A model generated the notes under the pieces. It was not told the origin of the DNA and ran no database searches. It saw only the letters and a program-made list of their open reading frames with translations. Both the position numbers and the translations under genes were made by a program. Below are positions 1 to 9,169 of a DNA stretch of 48,112 bases, one piece after another. This DNA is from Acidobacteriota bacterium (GTDB lineage: Bacteria; Acidobacteriota; Vicinamibacteria; Vicinamibacterales; UBA2999), in assembly GCA_013140775.1 (NCBI GenBank), contig JABFSA010000053.1, positions 1 through 48,112 of the forward strand. Direction: 5' to 3'. Numbering within the stretch: the first letter of the stretch is position 1; the number at the start of each line of letters is the position of its first letter.

Positions 1-3000
1 CCACGGTCACGTTGACATCGCCCAAGGCGACCGTGCTGTCGGCGGGGCGGATGTCCCGTCCGCGCAGGATCAGGTTGCCCGGTACTTGAACCGTCAGATC
101 CAGTGTGGGTCCGACCTGGGCGGTGCCCTCGGCCGCAGCGTCTGGGGCGTCGGGGTCGGGCGAGGGGAGTGCGTAGGCGTTCGAGGTGAATCGATCCACC
201 AGGGCGTCCAGTTCCAGGCGGCCATCGTGGACCCGAATCAGGCCGGCGATCTTCGGCACGAGAAGGCTCCCGTAGACGTTCATCGTCGCGTCGATCGACA
301 GGTCGCCGAGCTCATTCGCCAGCACCTTGAACGCCTGTGCCTGCAGCGTCAGATCGATCCACTGGACCCTGCGGCCTTCCACCCGAAAGCCTCCTGAACC
401 CTCGAGACGCGCGCCGTTGTCGTCCAGCACGCGCAGTGTACCGACGCGCATGAAGTCCCCTTCGAACTGCAGGTCGATCGCGGCGCTCGAGTATGCGGCG
501 CCGGTGGCAGCCACCGTGAACGCTCCGTCAACGACCTGGAGGGATCCCTTCATCTGCGGTGCGGCCGCGGTTCCTCCGACGTGCAGATCGACAACCAACT
601 GCCCGGTTGCACTCTGCGTTGCGGCCGTGACCGCATCGATAATCGCGAGGTCGATCCCCTTGCTCTGGATCTGCAGATCGAGCGGCTCGTCGGCCCCTGC
701 GCCCGTGAACGAGATCGGGCCTTCGCCGCTGACCGTGAGCTCGGCGCCTGGCATTTGTCGCAGCAACATCTCCACGCCGACGCGGCCCCCTGTGGCGCGA
801 AGGGCCGCGTCCAGTGATTCGAACTTGAATCCCTCCACCAGGCCGTTCGCGATTGCCACTTTGCCTTCGATGAGGCGATGATCCGAGTCGCCGGTCACAC
901 TGCCGGCACCATTCAGGATGCCCCCAAGGCTTCGGGTCACCAGCAACGCTGTCCCCAGCGCGGACAGGTCCACCTGTTCCACGCGGAAATCCAGACGTCC
1001 CTCCACGCCGGGTTGAACACTGATGCTGCCGTCGGCTGTGAGCCGCTGTGTTCCGCTCGTCAGAGCCAGGTCGCGGAACGTCACGAGACCGTTGCTCTCA
1101 TAGCGGGCCGTAAAGCCACGACCCGGGGTGCTGTTCCACGCGATGCCCTCGGCCTCGAGGGACAGTGTCTCCACACGTACTTCGCGCGCGTCTGCCAGCG
1201 TGACCAGCCTGCCCGCGAGCGCTGCCGTTCGTCCTCCCTCCGTTACGGTGGACTTGAATTCCAGCTCTGAGTCCGCATAGGTCACGTCGGCGGACACGCT
1301 GCGCAGCGTGCGTCCAGCGATTGTCAGGAGCAGGGAGTCGATGCTGGCGGAGGCGCGAAGTGTCGCCGGGGTGAGGTCGAGCATCGATGCGTCAAATGTC
1401 GAGGTCACCTCGAGCGCATCGAAGGTGGTGTCCACTCGAACGGGCGCCAATGTGGTTGTGCCTGTCGAGGCCAGACGCGTGCGGTTCCCCGAGAGGACCC
1501 CATCCAGACGCACGCGGCCGGCAACATCGCGGCCGAGGAGAGGAGCGAGGTCTTCTATCCGGCCGTGCACGAGGTGATAGGTGAGATTCGAATCCCCAGT
1601 TTCCCCCAACGCGACGGGACCGCTGGCCGTGGCCTCGAGCTGCGGACCAGTGATAGTCAGAGACGTGATGTCCGCGTTGCCGTGTGAGAGTCGGCCTTCG
1701 AGAGATGCCGAATCGATATCAATCGTGGCGACAGTAGACGGATCGAGCGCGACGGAGCCGTCGATCGAAATGTCGTCGAGTGTAAGCGTCTCTCCGAGGG
1801 GCACACTGGCGGCGCGCACATCGAACCGGCCCGCCACGCGACCTGTGAGCTCGTCTCGTCCCGTCCACCAGGCTGGATCAAGCGCGGCGAACTCACCAGT
1901 GCCGGTTGTGCTCAACTGGCGATCTTCGATGTCCGCGTGTATCGACGCGGAACGGAGCTCGGTGTCAAAAAGCCGGGACGGCTCAATCGTCGTGTCCGCG
2001 CTGAGGCGCAACGTCGAAAGACTGTTGCCGCTGCCATCGAGCGCGACGTGGCCCTCCAGATGGCTGTCGAATCGATCGTCGTCCAGAGACTGAAGCGCAA
2101 ACACCCGGCCAATACGACGCAGGTCAACGTCGGCCACGTCTCCTTCGAATGCATAGGCCGGAGTCGCCCCGGAAAGGCTGATGCGCCCACGGCTCCCGGC
2201 ATCGACCCGAATACCCTCGATCGTGGACGCCTCGAACTCCAGAGTGCCCTCGTCCAGCCGGCTGCCAATCCCGACCGCGGTATAGGCGCCAGCGATTCGG
2301 CTCTCGAGAGGCGGCAGCCGCAGTTGTGGTGGCAGCCTGCGAAGGTCCGCGTTGTTGATACGGCCGCTGAGGTCATACGCCACGCCGGTTCGAAGCACTC
2401 CGATCGTGCCCGCGACCTTCGCGGCCAGACCGTACGCTCTCGTGTCTACGGCCACGGTGAACTGACGTCCCCGAAGCCTGACGCTCCCATCGATTGAGTC
2501 GTACCGGTAGCCGGCAAACTCGGACTGCCTGGTGTTGAGCGTCGCACGACCAGAGACAGACTCCGGTGAGAGCGGCGTCACAATGCGCAGGTCGAACGAC
2601 GTGATGGCGTTGAGACGGCTGGTCACTGCGTCCGTCCGGAACAGCGGTGCGAGGTTCAGGCGTTCAACGGTGGCCTGACCGCGAACGGGCATCCCGCCAT
2701 CGGCCTGAAGATCAACGATCGCCTTGGAACGGATGGAGCCGATCGAGGGCTCTGAGAACACGATGTCCGTCTCGAGTGCCTGAGACGGTCCGTCAAGCGT
2801 CGCAATAAACGTAGGGGTCAGCGATTGCCCTGCATACGCCGGGATATAGGCACCGAACTCGTCGATGTTCAACGGCGACGCTGAGACTGTGGCTTGCAGA
2901 CGACGCGGCTGTTCGGCGGTATGCCACGTCCCATCCAGATCGATGGCACTGTGTGCCGTACGAATGGCGAAACGGCTCAACTGCAGGCTGCCATTGCCGT

Positions 3001-3640
3001 TGACCAGTCGGCCACTCAACGACTGCACGTCGAGCGTCGGCGAGGATGTGCGGAACACGGCTTTGGAGAAGTCGAGCTCGATCTGGCCCCGGCCTGCCGC
3101 GAGCGAGAGCGCCGCGTCGAGGTCGTCGAATCGCTGGGGGAGCTCTGTCCGCCGCGGAGCTTCAGCGTGCTGTTCCTCGATGACGACGGTCCCGTTCACG
3201 ACGGAAAGCGACTGGATCACGAGTGTTCGCCGTGAAGGCGGCGCGTCGGCGCGTCGTCTCAGCAGCGACCCAATCTGCCATCCCCGGTCACCGTGAATCA
3301 GCACGATCGACGGGGCCGTGACCGTGACGTCGGTCAGCGCCAGATCGACACCGATCAGACGTCGCACGTCGTACCGAACGGTGGCCTGGGGGATCGTGAT
3401 GATGACGCGGCCATCCTGACGAATGGCGACGTCACGCAGGGTAGCGCCTGTAAAAAGATTCCCTTCGAGGGCGCCGATGGTGACCTCGCCGTCGATGAGT
3501 CGTGCAGCCTGGCGCTCGGCGAAGCCTCGGGCCCAGTTTCGGAAAGGTCCGGTCTGTGTGGCCAGAAGGGCCAGGCCCACAATGACCAGCAGGCTCAGCG
3601 TCACGAAGGCTATGGCACGGAGCAGGGTAGAGACGCGCAT
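1..3640 (-). CDS. tamB: TamB-like translocation/assembly protein, 3' part outside window
   Basis: Long AsmA/TamB-type protein, read leftward from the ATG at 3640 and still open at the window edge (1213 codons visible). An N-terminal membrane anchor (about residues 5-27, basic MRVSTLLRA then a hydrophobic run) is followed by a long repetitive beta-rich periplasmic region. There are many short segments of the type L-x-G-x-hydrophobic (for example LSGRL, VRLRG, VDLHVGG), as expected for the lipid-conducting groove of TamB, YhdP and AsmA proteins. The last visible part (LTVQVPGNLILRGRDI) resembles the start of the C-terminal DUF490/TamB domain, so perhaps a few hundred residues are missing. The start lies 2 nt after the stop of the upstream tamA-like gene, so the two form an operon. 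Family role: with TamA, a periplasm-spanning bridge for outer-membrane protein insertion or lipid transport. Confident on family, less on exact cargo. Confidence 0.88.
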   Translation of the reverse strand, partial: MRVSTLLRAIAFVTLSLLVIVGLALLATQTGPFRNWARGFAERQAARLIDGEVTIGALEGNLFTGATLRDVAIRQDGRVIITIPQATVRYDVRRLIGVDLALTDVTVTAPSIVLIHGDRGWQIGSLLRRRADAPPSRRTLVIQSLSVVNGTVVIEEQHAEAPRRTELPQRFDDLDAALSLAAGRGQIELDFSKAVFRTSSPTLDVQSLSGRLVNGNGSLQLSRFAIRTAHSAIDLDGTWHTAEQPRRLQATVSASPLNIDEFGAYIPAYAGQSLTPTFIATLDGPSQALETDIVFSEPSIGSIRSKAIVDLQADGGMPVRGQATVERLNLAPLFRTDAVTSRLNAITSFDLRIVTPLSPESVSGRATLNTRQSEFAGYRYDSIDGSVRLRGRQFTVAVDTRAYGLAAKVAGTIGVLRTGVAYDLSGRINNADLRRLPPQLRLPPLESRIAGAYTAVGIGSRLDEGTLEFEASTIEGIRVDAGSRGRISLSGATPAYAFEGDVADVDLRRIGRVFALQSLDDDRFDSHLEGHVALDGSGNSLSTLRLSADTTIEPSRLFDTELRSASIHADIEDRQLSTTGTGEFAALDPAWWTGRDELTGRVAGRFDVRAASVPLGETLTLDDISIDGSVALDPSTVATIDIDSASLEGRLSHGNADITSLTITGPQLEATASGPVALGETGDSNLTYHLVHGRIEDLAPLLGRDVAGRVRLDGVLSGNRTRLASTGTTTLAPVRVDTTFDALEVTSTFDASMLDLTPATLRASASIDSLLLTIAGRTLRSVSADVTYADSELEFKSTVTEGGRTAALAGRLVTLADAREVRVETLSLEAEGIAWNSTPGRGFTARYESNGLVTFRDLALTSGTQRLTADGSISVQPGVEGRLDFRVEQVDLSALGTALLVTRSLGGILNGAGSVTGDSDHRLIEGKVAIANGLVEGFKFESLDAALRATGGRVGVEMLLRQMPGAELTVSGEGPISFTGAGADEPLDLQIQSKGIDLAIIDAVTAATQSATGQLVVDLHVGGTAAAPQMKGSLQVVDGAFTVAATGAAYSSAAIDLQFEGDFMRVGTLRVLDDNGARLEGSGGFRVEGRRVQWIDLTLQAQAFKVLANELGDLSIDATMNVYGSLLVPKIAGLIRVHDGRLELDALVDRFTSNAYALPSPDPDAPDAAAEGTAQVGPTLDLTVQVPGNLILRGRDIRPADSTVALGDVNVTV

Positions 3641-3642
3641 CG

Positions 3643-5562
3643 TCAGAACGTCTGCCCGATGCTGAAATGGATGCGCCAGCGGCGCGGCTCCGGAACGCCG
3701 TCCACCTGGAGCCCCGGGATGGGATTGAGCTGGAACGCGAGGTCAACCCGCAACGGGCCAATCGGGCTCGCATAGCGCAGGCCGGGTCCGGCGTCGTACC
3801 GCAACGCCGACACGCTGAAGTTCCACGCATCCGGTTGGACGCTGCCGGCATCCACGAATGCCACGGCGCCGAAACGTTCGGTGACAGGCACACGGATCTC
3901 CGAGGACAACTCGACGAGGCTGTGTCCGCCGATCGGCAGTCCTCCGTCACTGAGCGGCGCCACCTCAAAACGACCCCAGCCACGCAGGCTGTTCGAGCCG
4001 CCCAGGAAGTACCGTTTGAAGAACGGTACTGACTGATCCGGCGTCGCGCCGCGTCCGTCGATCGAGGCGATACGCGCGCGGTGTGCGAGCACACCCAGGC
4101 GGCCGAGCGTGACGTAGTGTCGTCCCTCGAGGCTGAGCTCCATGTAGTTGAAGTCTCCGGGGAGCCAGCCGCCACCTCGTTCCGCGTGCGTCTGCACCAC
4201 GTAGCCGCGTGTGCTGTCGAGCACGTTGGGCGCGGTGCTTCGGCGGTAGTCCAACGTCAGCGCGTTGAGGATTCCATTGCCTTTGCCGGTTGTCGGGTCG
4301 AGCCCAAGCGCGATCAGCTGACTTCTGAACGTGGGGTCTGCAACGCCTTCCGGCGAGATCGAATAGGCCTCGCGCTCGTAGAGCCATCCGAAGGCGACGC
4401 TCGACACCGCACCACGGCCTGACACGACGTCGGGCTGGCTCAGTTCATGTGTGACCGTGGCTCTGCCGCCCCTGGTGTGGAGGGTGTAGGCGGGTTCATC
4501 GGCGAACCACGTCTGTGCCGACAGCGTGAGCGACAGGTCAGGGCGGACCAGATACGGCTGTCGAAGCTCGGTGCGTATGCCGCGGTCGAGAGACGACCAC
4601 TTGCCTTGGGCACTTGCCGTCCGCGCTCCGCCCATGAAGTTGAGGTGCCGCATCGTGGCTTCCGCGCGCAACTTCTCTTCAGTGCCGTACCCGGCCCTGA
4701 ATTCGACCTGGCGATGGTTCGCTTCTGCGACGGTCACTCGCATGGGCACCTCGCCGCCACGAGCGCCTTCCTCCGCGGTGGTGATGTTGACGAGGCTGAA
4801 CAGCCCGAGGTCGTAGAGACGACGCTGGCTGTGCTGGACGCTGGCGAGGTTGAAACGCTCACCCGGCTTCACCGCCAGCGCACGACGGATGACGTTCTGG
4901 CCGACGCCGACGTTGCCTTCGATGGAGACGGGACCGAAGACCGCGGCTTCGCCGACGAGACCGACGAGGGCGACGGTGACCTCTCGATCCGACTTGCCGC
5001 CGCGCTCCTCCACCGCCACGCGTGACGAGGGATAGCCGTGGTTTTGCAAGGCTCGCGCGACCATGCCGCGGGCGCTCTCGACCAGCGTCCTGTCTTTGAT
5101 CTGGCCCGGCCTGATGGGAAGGTTTGCCTGCAGATCGCGCACCTCGCGTTCGGTCAGCCCGGCAAGACCCTCGAGAAGAATGTCGGAGATGGTGATCGGG
5201 TCACCTTCGTGGACCGCGATGCTGAGATCGATGCCCCGCTGGTCGTCGTCCAGCGTCGCGTCGAACGAGTCCACGCGGGCGTCCGGGTAACCGTGATCGA
5301 TGTAGTAGGCCTCGATGCGGCGCAGATCCGTCTCAAACGACCGGCGATCGAAGTAGCGCGTGCGACCCCAGAAGAACCGGCCGCTGGCCTTTGTTTGCAG
5401 AACGGCTTTGAGTCGCGACGCGGGGAATGCCTCAACGCCAGTGATGGTGAGGCTTTTGACGCGGACCAGGTTGTCCTGAGCGACTGCGGGAGCGGCGACC
5501 GCCAGCAGCAGTATCAGGACGAGCCGCCGCACGCTTGTGGGTGTTCGCGCCCAGGCAGTCAT
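3643..5562 (-). CDS. tamA: TamA/BamA-family outer membrane assembly protein
   Basis: 639 aa. Signal peptide at residues 1-28 (cleavage after AVA, before QDN). Three POTRA-like repeats follow at about 33-118, 122-199 and 207-278, each with the beta-alpha-alpha-beta pattern and a G-(Y/V/N) turn. A 16-strand Omp85 barrel (PF01103, surface antigen D15) covers about 285-639. The loop-6 motif is visible as GGSNSLRGWGR, the equivalent of the conserved (V/I)RG(F/Y), and the protein ends in aromatic F, the usual barrel signal. Three POTRAs and a tamB-like gene directly downstream favour TamA over BamA, which usually has five POTRAs. Acts in the outer membrane in assembly of autotransporter-like or other barrels. 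The gene is followed after 2 nt by the TamB gene. Confidence 0.9.
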   Translation of the reverse strand: MTAWARTPTSVRRLVLILLLAVAAPAVAQDNLVRVKSLTITGVEAFPASRLKAVLQTKASGRFFWGRTRYFDRRSFETDLRRIEAYYIDHGYPDARVDSFDATLDDDQRGIDLSIAVHEGDPITISDILLEGLAGLTEREVRDLQANLPIRPGQIKDRTLVESARGMVARALQNHGYPSSRVAVEERGGKSDREVTVALVGLVGEAAVFGPVSIEGNVGVGQNVIRRALAVKPGERFNLASVQHSQRRLYDLGLFSLVNITTAEEGARGGEVPMRVTVAEANHRQVEFRAGYGTEEKLRAEATMRHLNFMGGARTASAQGKWSSLDRGIRTELRQPYLVRPDLSLTLSAQTWFADEPAYTLHTRGGRATVTHELSQPDVVSGRGAVSSVAFGWLYEREAYSISPEGVADPTFRSQLIALGLDPTTGKGNGILNALTLDYRRSTAPNVLDSTRGYVVQTHAERGGGWLPGDFNYMELSLEGRHYVTLGRLGVLAHRARIASIDGRGATPDQSVPFFKRYFLGGSNSLRGWGRFEVAPLSDGGLPIGGHSLVELSSEIRVPVTERFGAVAFVDAGSVQPDAWNFSVSALRYDAGPGLRYASPIGPLRVDLAFQLNPIPGLQVDGVPEPRRWRIHFSIGQTF

Positions 5563-5732
5563 CGCACACGTCCAACGCGCTTCGTTTCACGTTGTATGCC
5601 ACAGGGCGGGGTATTCCCGTTGCTGCGGGGCCGTGTCCGCGACGACTTTTGGGGCGCGTGGAGTGAACGGATTGATAAGAATTACCGAGCTTCGTAAGAT
5701 CGGCTGGATTCGAACGACGAAACCACGACGTT

Positions 5733-5780
5733 ACGAAGATCACGAAGTCATTCTGTCGATTGGCTTCTTCGTGAGCTTCG
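5733..5780. repeat. Imperfect inverted repeat of CTTCGTG-type words
   Basis: ACGAAGATCACGAAG at 5733-5747 faces CTTCGTGAGCTTCG at 5767-5780. The arms pair with one mismatch and a 19-nt loop. It sits just beyond the 3' end of the VWFA remnant and could have served as its terminator. No T-tract is present. The rest of 5563-5803 shows no coding signal; it must contain the promoter of the tamA-tamB operon. Confidence 0.45.
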
Positions 5781-5803
5781 GGCCTTCGTGGCTGCTCTTC
5801 GAC

Positions 5804-6163
5804 CTATGGGGCAGGCGCCGTGTAGCCGTCGCGTGTGCGGACAGTCAGGCCGCTGCGGCCCGGGACGCGCACTCTGACCGTCACGCGCCGAAAGCTGCCG
5901 TCGTGGACTGGATTGGAGGGCACGTAGCCGATCGTGTACCCGCGCCTGATGTTCCCGGCGACCTCATTGAGGCTCTCAACGACTCTCTCATCAGAGTTCG
6001 GGAAGTATGCGACCCCCCCGGTCTCGTCCGCGAGCTTGCGAAGCACGCCGGGATCACCGGGCAGTCCCGCGCGGCGATTGGCGTTCGATACGGCGTAGAC
6101 GATGGCATCGCTGTCGCGCGCGCGTGTGATCATCGCGTCTCTCGACGCTGTGCTGGCGTTGTG
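5804..6163 (-). pseudogene. C-terminal remnant of acidobacterial VWFA-domain protein (TIGR03436 type)
   Basis: About 120 codons that match only the last third of the VWFA-related family found in Acidobacteriota. The remnant begins near an N-A-S-T-A-S-R-D stretch, which corresponds to the segment after the conserved S-D-G-(G/D)-D-N of the VWA fold. It continues through DAIVYAVS, the LADETGG motif (about 5960-6060) and the family's end motif GYTIGYVPSNP followed by R-D-G-Y-T-A-P. An in-frame ATG exists at 6133, but it lies inside the VWA fold, so any product would be a fragment without the MIDAS aspartates. The missing N-terminal two thirds are replaced abruptly, at about 6163, by a CBS-domain gene reading the other way. 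Complete family members are usually about 300-400 aa. Confidence 0.8.
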
Positions 6164-6498
6164 AGTCAGACAAGGTGATCGGTGTCATCACCGATCGCGA
6201 CATCGTATGCCGCGTGGTGGCCGAGGGAAAGAATCCCGCGGCGCACACCGCGGAGTCGTGCATGACGCAGCCGGTTATATCGGTGAGCGAGGAGAGCCCT
6301 GTCGATCAGGTGGTGTCGGTAATGGAAGGGTACCGGATTCGACGAGTGCCGGTCCTCGATGATCAAGGCGCGTGCGCCGGAATCATCGCCCAGGCTGACA
6401 TCGCGCGGTATACAGCGACCGGCACCGTCGCGGAGCTGGTGCGGGCTGTGTCCGAAACACGTACGCCAAACGGTCGCAGGCGCGCGTCAGCGCTGTGA
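6164..6498 (+). pseudogene. 5'-truncated CBS-domain protein
   Basis: The reading frame matches paired CBS-domain proteins from SDKVIGVITDRD (GTG at 6175) to the end: the second half of CBS 1, a linker with E-S-C-M-T-Q-P, and an intact CBS 2 (VISVSEESPVDQVVSVM, RRVPVLDD, G-I-I-A-Q-A-D-I-A). Full-length relatives are about 140 aa and start with a first CBS half (D-V-M-T...PVV) that is absent here. Upstream of ESDK the frame encodes unrelated residues until a stop at 6127. CBS pairs bind adenine nucleotides, and a half domain is unlikely to fold normally. The GTG at 6175 has no good ribosome binding site. Most likely a non-functional remnant created by the same deletion that truncated the VWFA gene. 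Confidence 0.75.
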
Positions 6499-6563
6499 TC
6501 TCAGCAAGAACTCGGTGAGCGTCATCACAGACGTGGCACCCGGTTTGCGATCCTGGAAGGAGG

Positions 6564-6583
6564 GTTGGTCGCTCAAGACCAAC
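6564..6583 (+). terminator. Hairpin after the CBS remnant
   Basis: Perfect 7-bp stem GTTGGTC (6564-6570) and GACCAAC (6577-6583) with a 6-nt loop, lying 65 nt after the CBS stop and 20 nt before the next gene. No U-tract follows, so it may be a leader structure of the next gene instead. Confidence 0.4.
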
Positions 6584-6604
6584 ACCAGTACCGAGGATTC
6601 AGCC

Positions 6605-6814
6605 ATGTTGACCTCCCTCCTGCAGGCTGTCGGTCGTTGTTTCTGCCACCACGAATGGATGGCGCGCACGGATTCCACGCGACTGTATGTCGAGTGCATG
6701 AAGTGTCTTGCGAGCTCGGACGGGATCGATGTGCGTCGGACCAGGTCATCGGTTCCGGTGCATGCGATCCCGATCGAGCCGCAGCGTTTACCGACTGGAC
6801 AACTCGCAACCTGA
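6605..6814 (+). CDS. Small cysteine/histidine protein, putative zinc binding
   Basis: 69 aa, ATG at 6605 with GAGG 8 nt upstream. No firmly recognised family. Residues 12-34 hold C-x-C-H-H ... E-C-M-K-C, which could form one zinc ribbon or knuckle: RCFCHHEW at about 11-18, then YVECMKC at about 28-34 followed by a short loop. The remainder is basic and proline-rich with no membrane segment. The Y-V-E-C-x-x-C arrangement recalls the two other small ribbon proteins in this window (16299-16478 and 18169-18441), but similarity is limited to motif spacing. It is convergent with the small membrane protein at 6900. Function unknown. I judge it a real gene from its start site, its plausible ribosome binding site and the metal-ligand pattern. 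Confidence 0.55.
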   Translation: MLTSLLQAVGRCFCHHEWMARTDSTRLYVECMKCLASSDGIDVRRTRSSVPVHAIPIEPQRLPTGQLAT

Positions 6815-6828
6815 AACAACGTTCGGAG

Positions 6829-6894
6829 CGTTCGGGTCGTTCGCAATACTCGAAGCGTTCGCGCACGATCCGAACCTTCCGAACGACCCGAACG
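6829..6894. terminator. Bidirectional terminator-like inverted repeat
   Basis: CGTTCGGGTCGTTCG (6829-6843) is exactly complementary to 6880-6894, a 15-bp perfect stem with a 36-nt loop that itself contains TTCG-type words. It lies between the convergent genes ending at 6814 and 6900 and is well placed to terminate both. Confidence 0.6.
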
Positions 6895-6899
6895 GTCGG

Positions 6900-7133
6900 T
6901 TACGCCGTTCGCCCGGCTCGTCGGCTGCCGAGAACGATCAACGTGATTCCCGCGACCGCCGCACCAATACCGAGTACGGGCGGCAGCTCCACTCGATCGC
7001 GGTCTTCCGTCGTCACTTCAATTGGTCCCACATCGAGAACCTTCTCCGTCGTGGTGTACGTGAATGCTGGCCAGGCCAGCATTGCCAGACCGCCGAGGAG
7101 CAGAACGATTCCGAGTCCGAGAAGTCCGCGCAT
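6900..7133 (-). CDS. Small two-TM membrane protein
   Basis: 77 aa when started at the ATG at 7133, preceded by AAGGGGGA at 6 nt. A longer reading to 7184 lacks support. Two hydrophobic segments are clear: residues about 3-24 (LLGLGIVLLLGGLAMLAWPAF) and about 52-70 (GIGAAVAGITLIVLGS). They are separated by a polar stretch with T-T-T-E-K-V-L-D-V-G-P-I and acidic residues that probably faces the periplasm. The layout resembles DUF3185-like mini membrane proteins, but I do not assign a family with confidence. It is convergent with the small cysteine protein and 116 nt downstream of the hybrid kinase gene, possibly in the same transcript. Function unknown. Confidence 0.7.
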   Translation of the reverse strand: MRGLLGLGIVLLLGGLAMLAWPAFTYTTTEKVLDVGPIEVTTEDRDRVELPPVLGIGAAVAGITLIVLGSRRAGRTA

Positions 7134-7249
7134 GTGTCCCCCTTGTTGCTGCGCATCAGAGCGCAGGCAATGGGGTTGTCGCATGGTTCATGCCACGGTC
7201 GGCTATTCGCCTGTGGCCTGGCAGAGCGAGTCAGGCCTCGCGGGAACCC

Positions 7250-8971
7250 CTAGTCATTGAGCGACGCACTGCCATGAGGTTTGTGCGTGAGCGCCGCGAC
7301 GATGCCCACGAGCTCGGCGGGCTCTACAGGCTTCGCGAGATGTGTCTGGAATCCCGCGTACAGGGATCGCCGGCGATCCTCGGTGCGAGCAAATGCGGAC
7401 AACGCCACGGCGGGCGTTGTGATTCCCATCCGGCGAACGGCAGACATGAAGACGTATCCGTCCTGCACAGGCATGGCGATGTCGGACACGATGACGTCGA
7501 GCTGCTCGTGCTTCATTGTCTCGAGTGCTTCCTGCGTGGAGCTGGCAAGAAACACGCGAGCGCCGCACTCTCCGAGGAGGCGACCCACGAGGTCGCGGGC
7601 GTCCTGATCGTCGTCTACGGCCAGGACGGTGATGCCCTCGAGGTTCGGGGGCTCGTAAGGGACTGACACGACTGGCAGCGTCTGCAGGTGCGGGCCAGGA
7701 ACGTCGGCTGAAGCCTGCGCTCTGCCGGCAGGGAGACGAACCGTGAACGTCGCTCCCTGTCCCTCGCCATCGCTTGCTGCCTCGACCCGCCCGCCGTGAA
7801 TGTCCACGAGCTGTTTCACGATGGCCAGACCCAGTCCCAGGCCTCGATGTTCACGCGCCGCTGAGGACTGGGCCTGGCGAAATCGCTCGAAGACGTGCGG
7901 CAGGAACTCGGGCGAAATCCCCTTGCCTGTGTCGCGCACGGCGATGGCGACTTCCGAGTCCAGTTGCGCGAGGGTGATGCGCACGCGGCCACCGGCTGGC
8001 GTGAACTTGATCGCGTTCGTGAGCAGGTTCCACACGATCTGCTGCAATCGCATCGGGTCGCCCGTGATGGTGGCGGAGATCGGAGAGAGCGCCGTCTCGA
8101 GCGTCACCCCCTGCGTTTCCGCAGACGCGCGTACCGATTCGATGGCGCTCTCAATCACGACCCGGAGTTCCACCGACTGGGGATCGATGCGCATCCGGCC
8201 GGACATCACGAGAGTCATATCCAGCAGGTCGGCGATGAGCTGTGCCTGTGTGCGGGCGTTGCGATCGATAATCGCGAGCCCCTGGGCCAGTGTTTGTGGC
8301 GACGGCGGCTCACGGCGCAGCACCTGCGTCCAGCCCACGATGGCGTTGAGGGGCGTTCGAAGCTCATGCGAGAGCATCGCGAGAAACTCGTCCTTCAAGA
8401 GGCTCGCGCGTTCAGCCTCGTTCCTGGCCGCACGTTCACGGGCGAGCAGCGCCTCGCGTTCTGCTTCCGCCTCTTTGCGTTCGGTGACGTCACGAGTCGT
8501 GCCGGCGATCGCTTCCACTGTGCCGCCTGCGCCTATCACGGGTACGAAGATGTAGTCGTACACCCGACGTCCGAATGTTCCGGTGAAGGGCACTTCACCC
8601 CTGATGGGCTGTCGCGTGGCGACGACCTGATCGATCTCCCTGTCGTGCATGGCCGCGTGCCACGGTTCGTAGCCCAGCTCGAGACATGTCTTCCCGATAG
8701 CCTCTTCCCAGGTTCGACCCCAGATTGTCAGCAGGACTTCGTTGGCGTAGATGAAACGGTGATTCAGATCGAAGACGTATGCGAAGTCAGGAGTGTTGGT
8801 GAGAATCGCTTCGTATACGCGCCGCTGGCGATCCGATTCGGCCTTGCTGTCGCGGACGGCCTGTTCGCTTTCACGCAGCGCCTGCTCTGCGTCGTGCCGG
8901 CGCGCACGAGGAATGCCCTGGGCTTTGGCCACCGATCGCGGCCGCTTGTTTAGCTTTGGGGCTTCCGTCAT
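7250..8971 (-). CDS. PAS-domain hybrid sensor histidine kinase with receiver domain
   Basis: 573 aa, ATG at 8971 with GAGGGGG 5 nt upstream. Domains in order: a polar coiled-coil N-terminus (25-50), one PAS/PAC sensor (about 51-166, ending in the T-R-D-V-T-E-R-K linker typical of PAC), a coiled linker, HisKA with phosphoacceptor His202 (SHELRTPLN), and HATPase_c (N-box WNLLTNAIKF about 314-323, G1 DTGKG about 347-351, G2 GLGLGLAI about 377-384). A C-terminal receiver follows (acidic VDDD 452-455, phosphoacceptor Asp497 in SDIAMP, Lys547). No transmembrane segment, so cytoplasmic. Phosphate probably moves from His202 to Asp497 and on to an unlinked partner, as no cognate regulator is adjacent. 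All catalytic residues are intact. The ligand of the PAS domain cannot be told from sequence. Confidence 0.92.
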   Translation of the reverse strand: MTEAPKLNKRPRSVAKAQGIPRARRHDAEQALRESEQAVRDSKAESDRQRRVYEAILTNTPDFAYVFDLNHRFIYANEVLLTIWGRTWEEAIGKTCLELGYEPWHAAMHDREIDQVVATRQPIRGEVPFTGTFGRRVYDYIFVPVIGAGGTVEAIAGTTRDVTERKEAEAEREALLARERAARNEAERASLLKDEFLAMLSHELRTPLNAIVGWTQVLRREPPSPQTLAQGLAIIDRNARTQAQLIADLLDMTLVMSGRMRIDPQSVELRVVIESAIESVRASAETQGVTLETALSPISATITGDPMRLQQIVWNLLTNAIKFTPAGGRVRITLAQLDSEVAIAVRDTGKGISPEFLPHVFERFRQAQSSAAREHRGLGLGLAIVKQLVDIHGGRVEAASDGEGQGATFTVRLPAGRAQASADVPGPHLQTLPVVSVPYEPPNLEGITVLAVDDDQDARDLVGRLLGECGARVFLASSTQEALETMKHEQLDVIVSDIAMPVQDGYVFMSAVRRMGITTPAVALSAFARTEDRRRSLYAGFQTHLAKPVEPAELVGIVAALTHKPHGSASLND

Positions 8972-9028
8972 CGTCCCCCTCGAACAGGCGGCGGCTCGGA
9001 TGCCTGCAGGAGGGGGGAAGGTCGCGCG

Positions 9029-9048
9029 CGCACTCGCCGTTGAGTGCG
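9029..9048 (-). terminator. Hairpin between winged-helix and kinase genes
   Basis: Perfect 7-bp stem CGCACTC (9029-9035) and GAGTGCG (9042-9048) with a 6-nt loop, in the 198-nt gap downstream of the winged-helix gene. No U-run, so a weak terminator candidate only. Confidence 0.35.
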
Positions 9049-9169
9049 ACCAAGCAATAGCAGGAGAGTGTTCACGTGTCCGTCTTCCACAATCACGACC
9101 AGTTTGAGCAGGGCACCCGCAGACGCCTGGCCGAACCAGCCGCGAAGGGTCTGACGTGGGGCCCGGGGT

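Noticed and set aside
7895..8953. Plus-strand reading frame of 352 aa
   Set aside because: Shadow of the hybrid histidine kinase; composition typical of an antisense frame.
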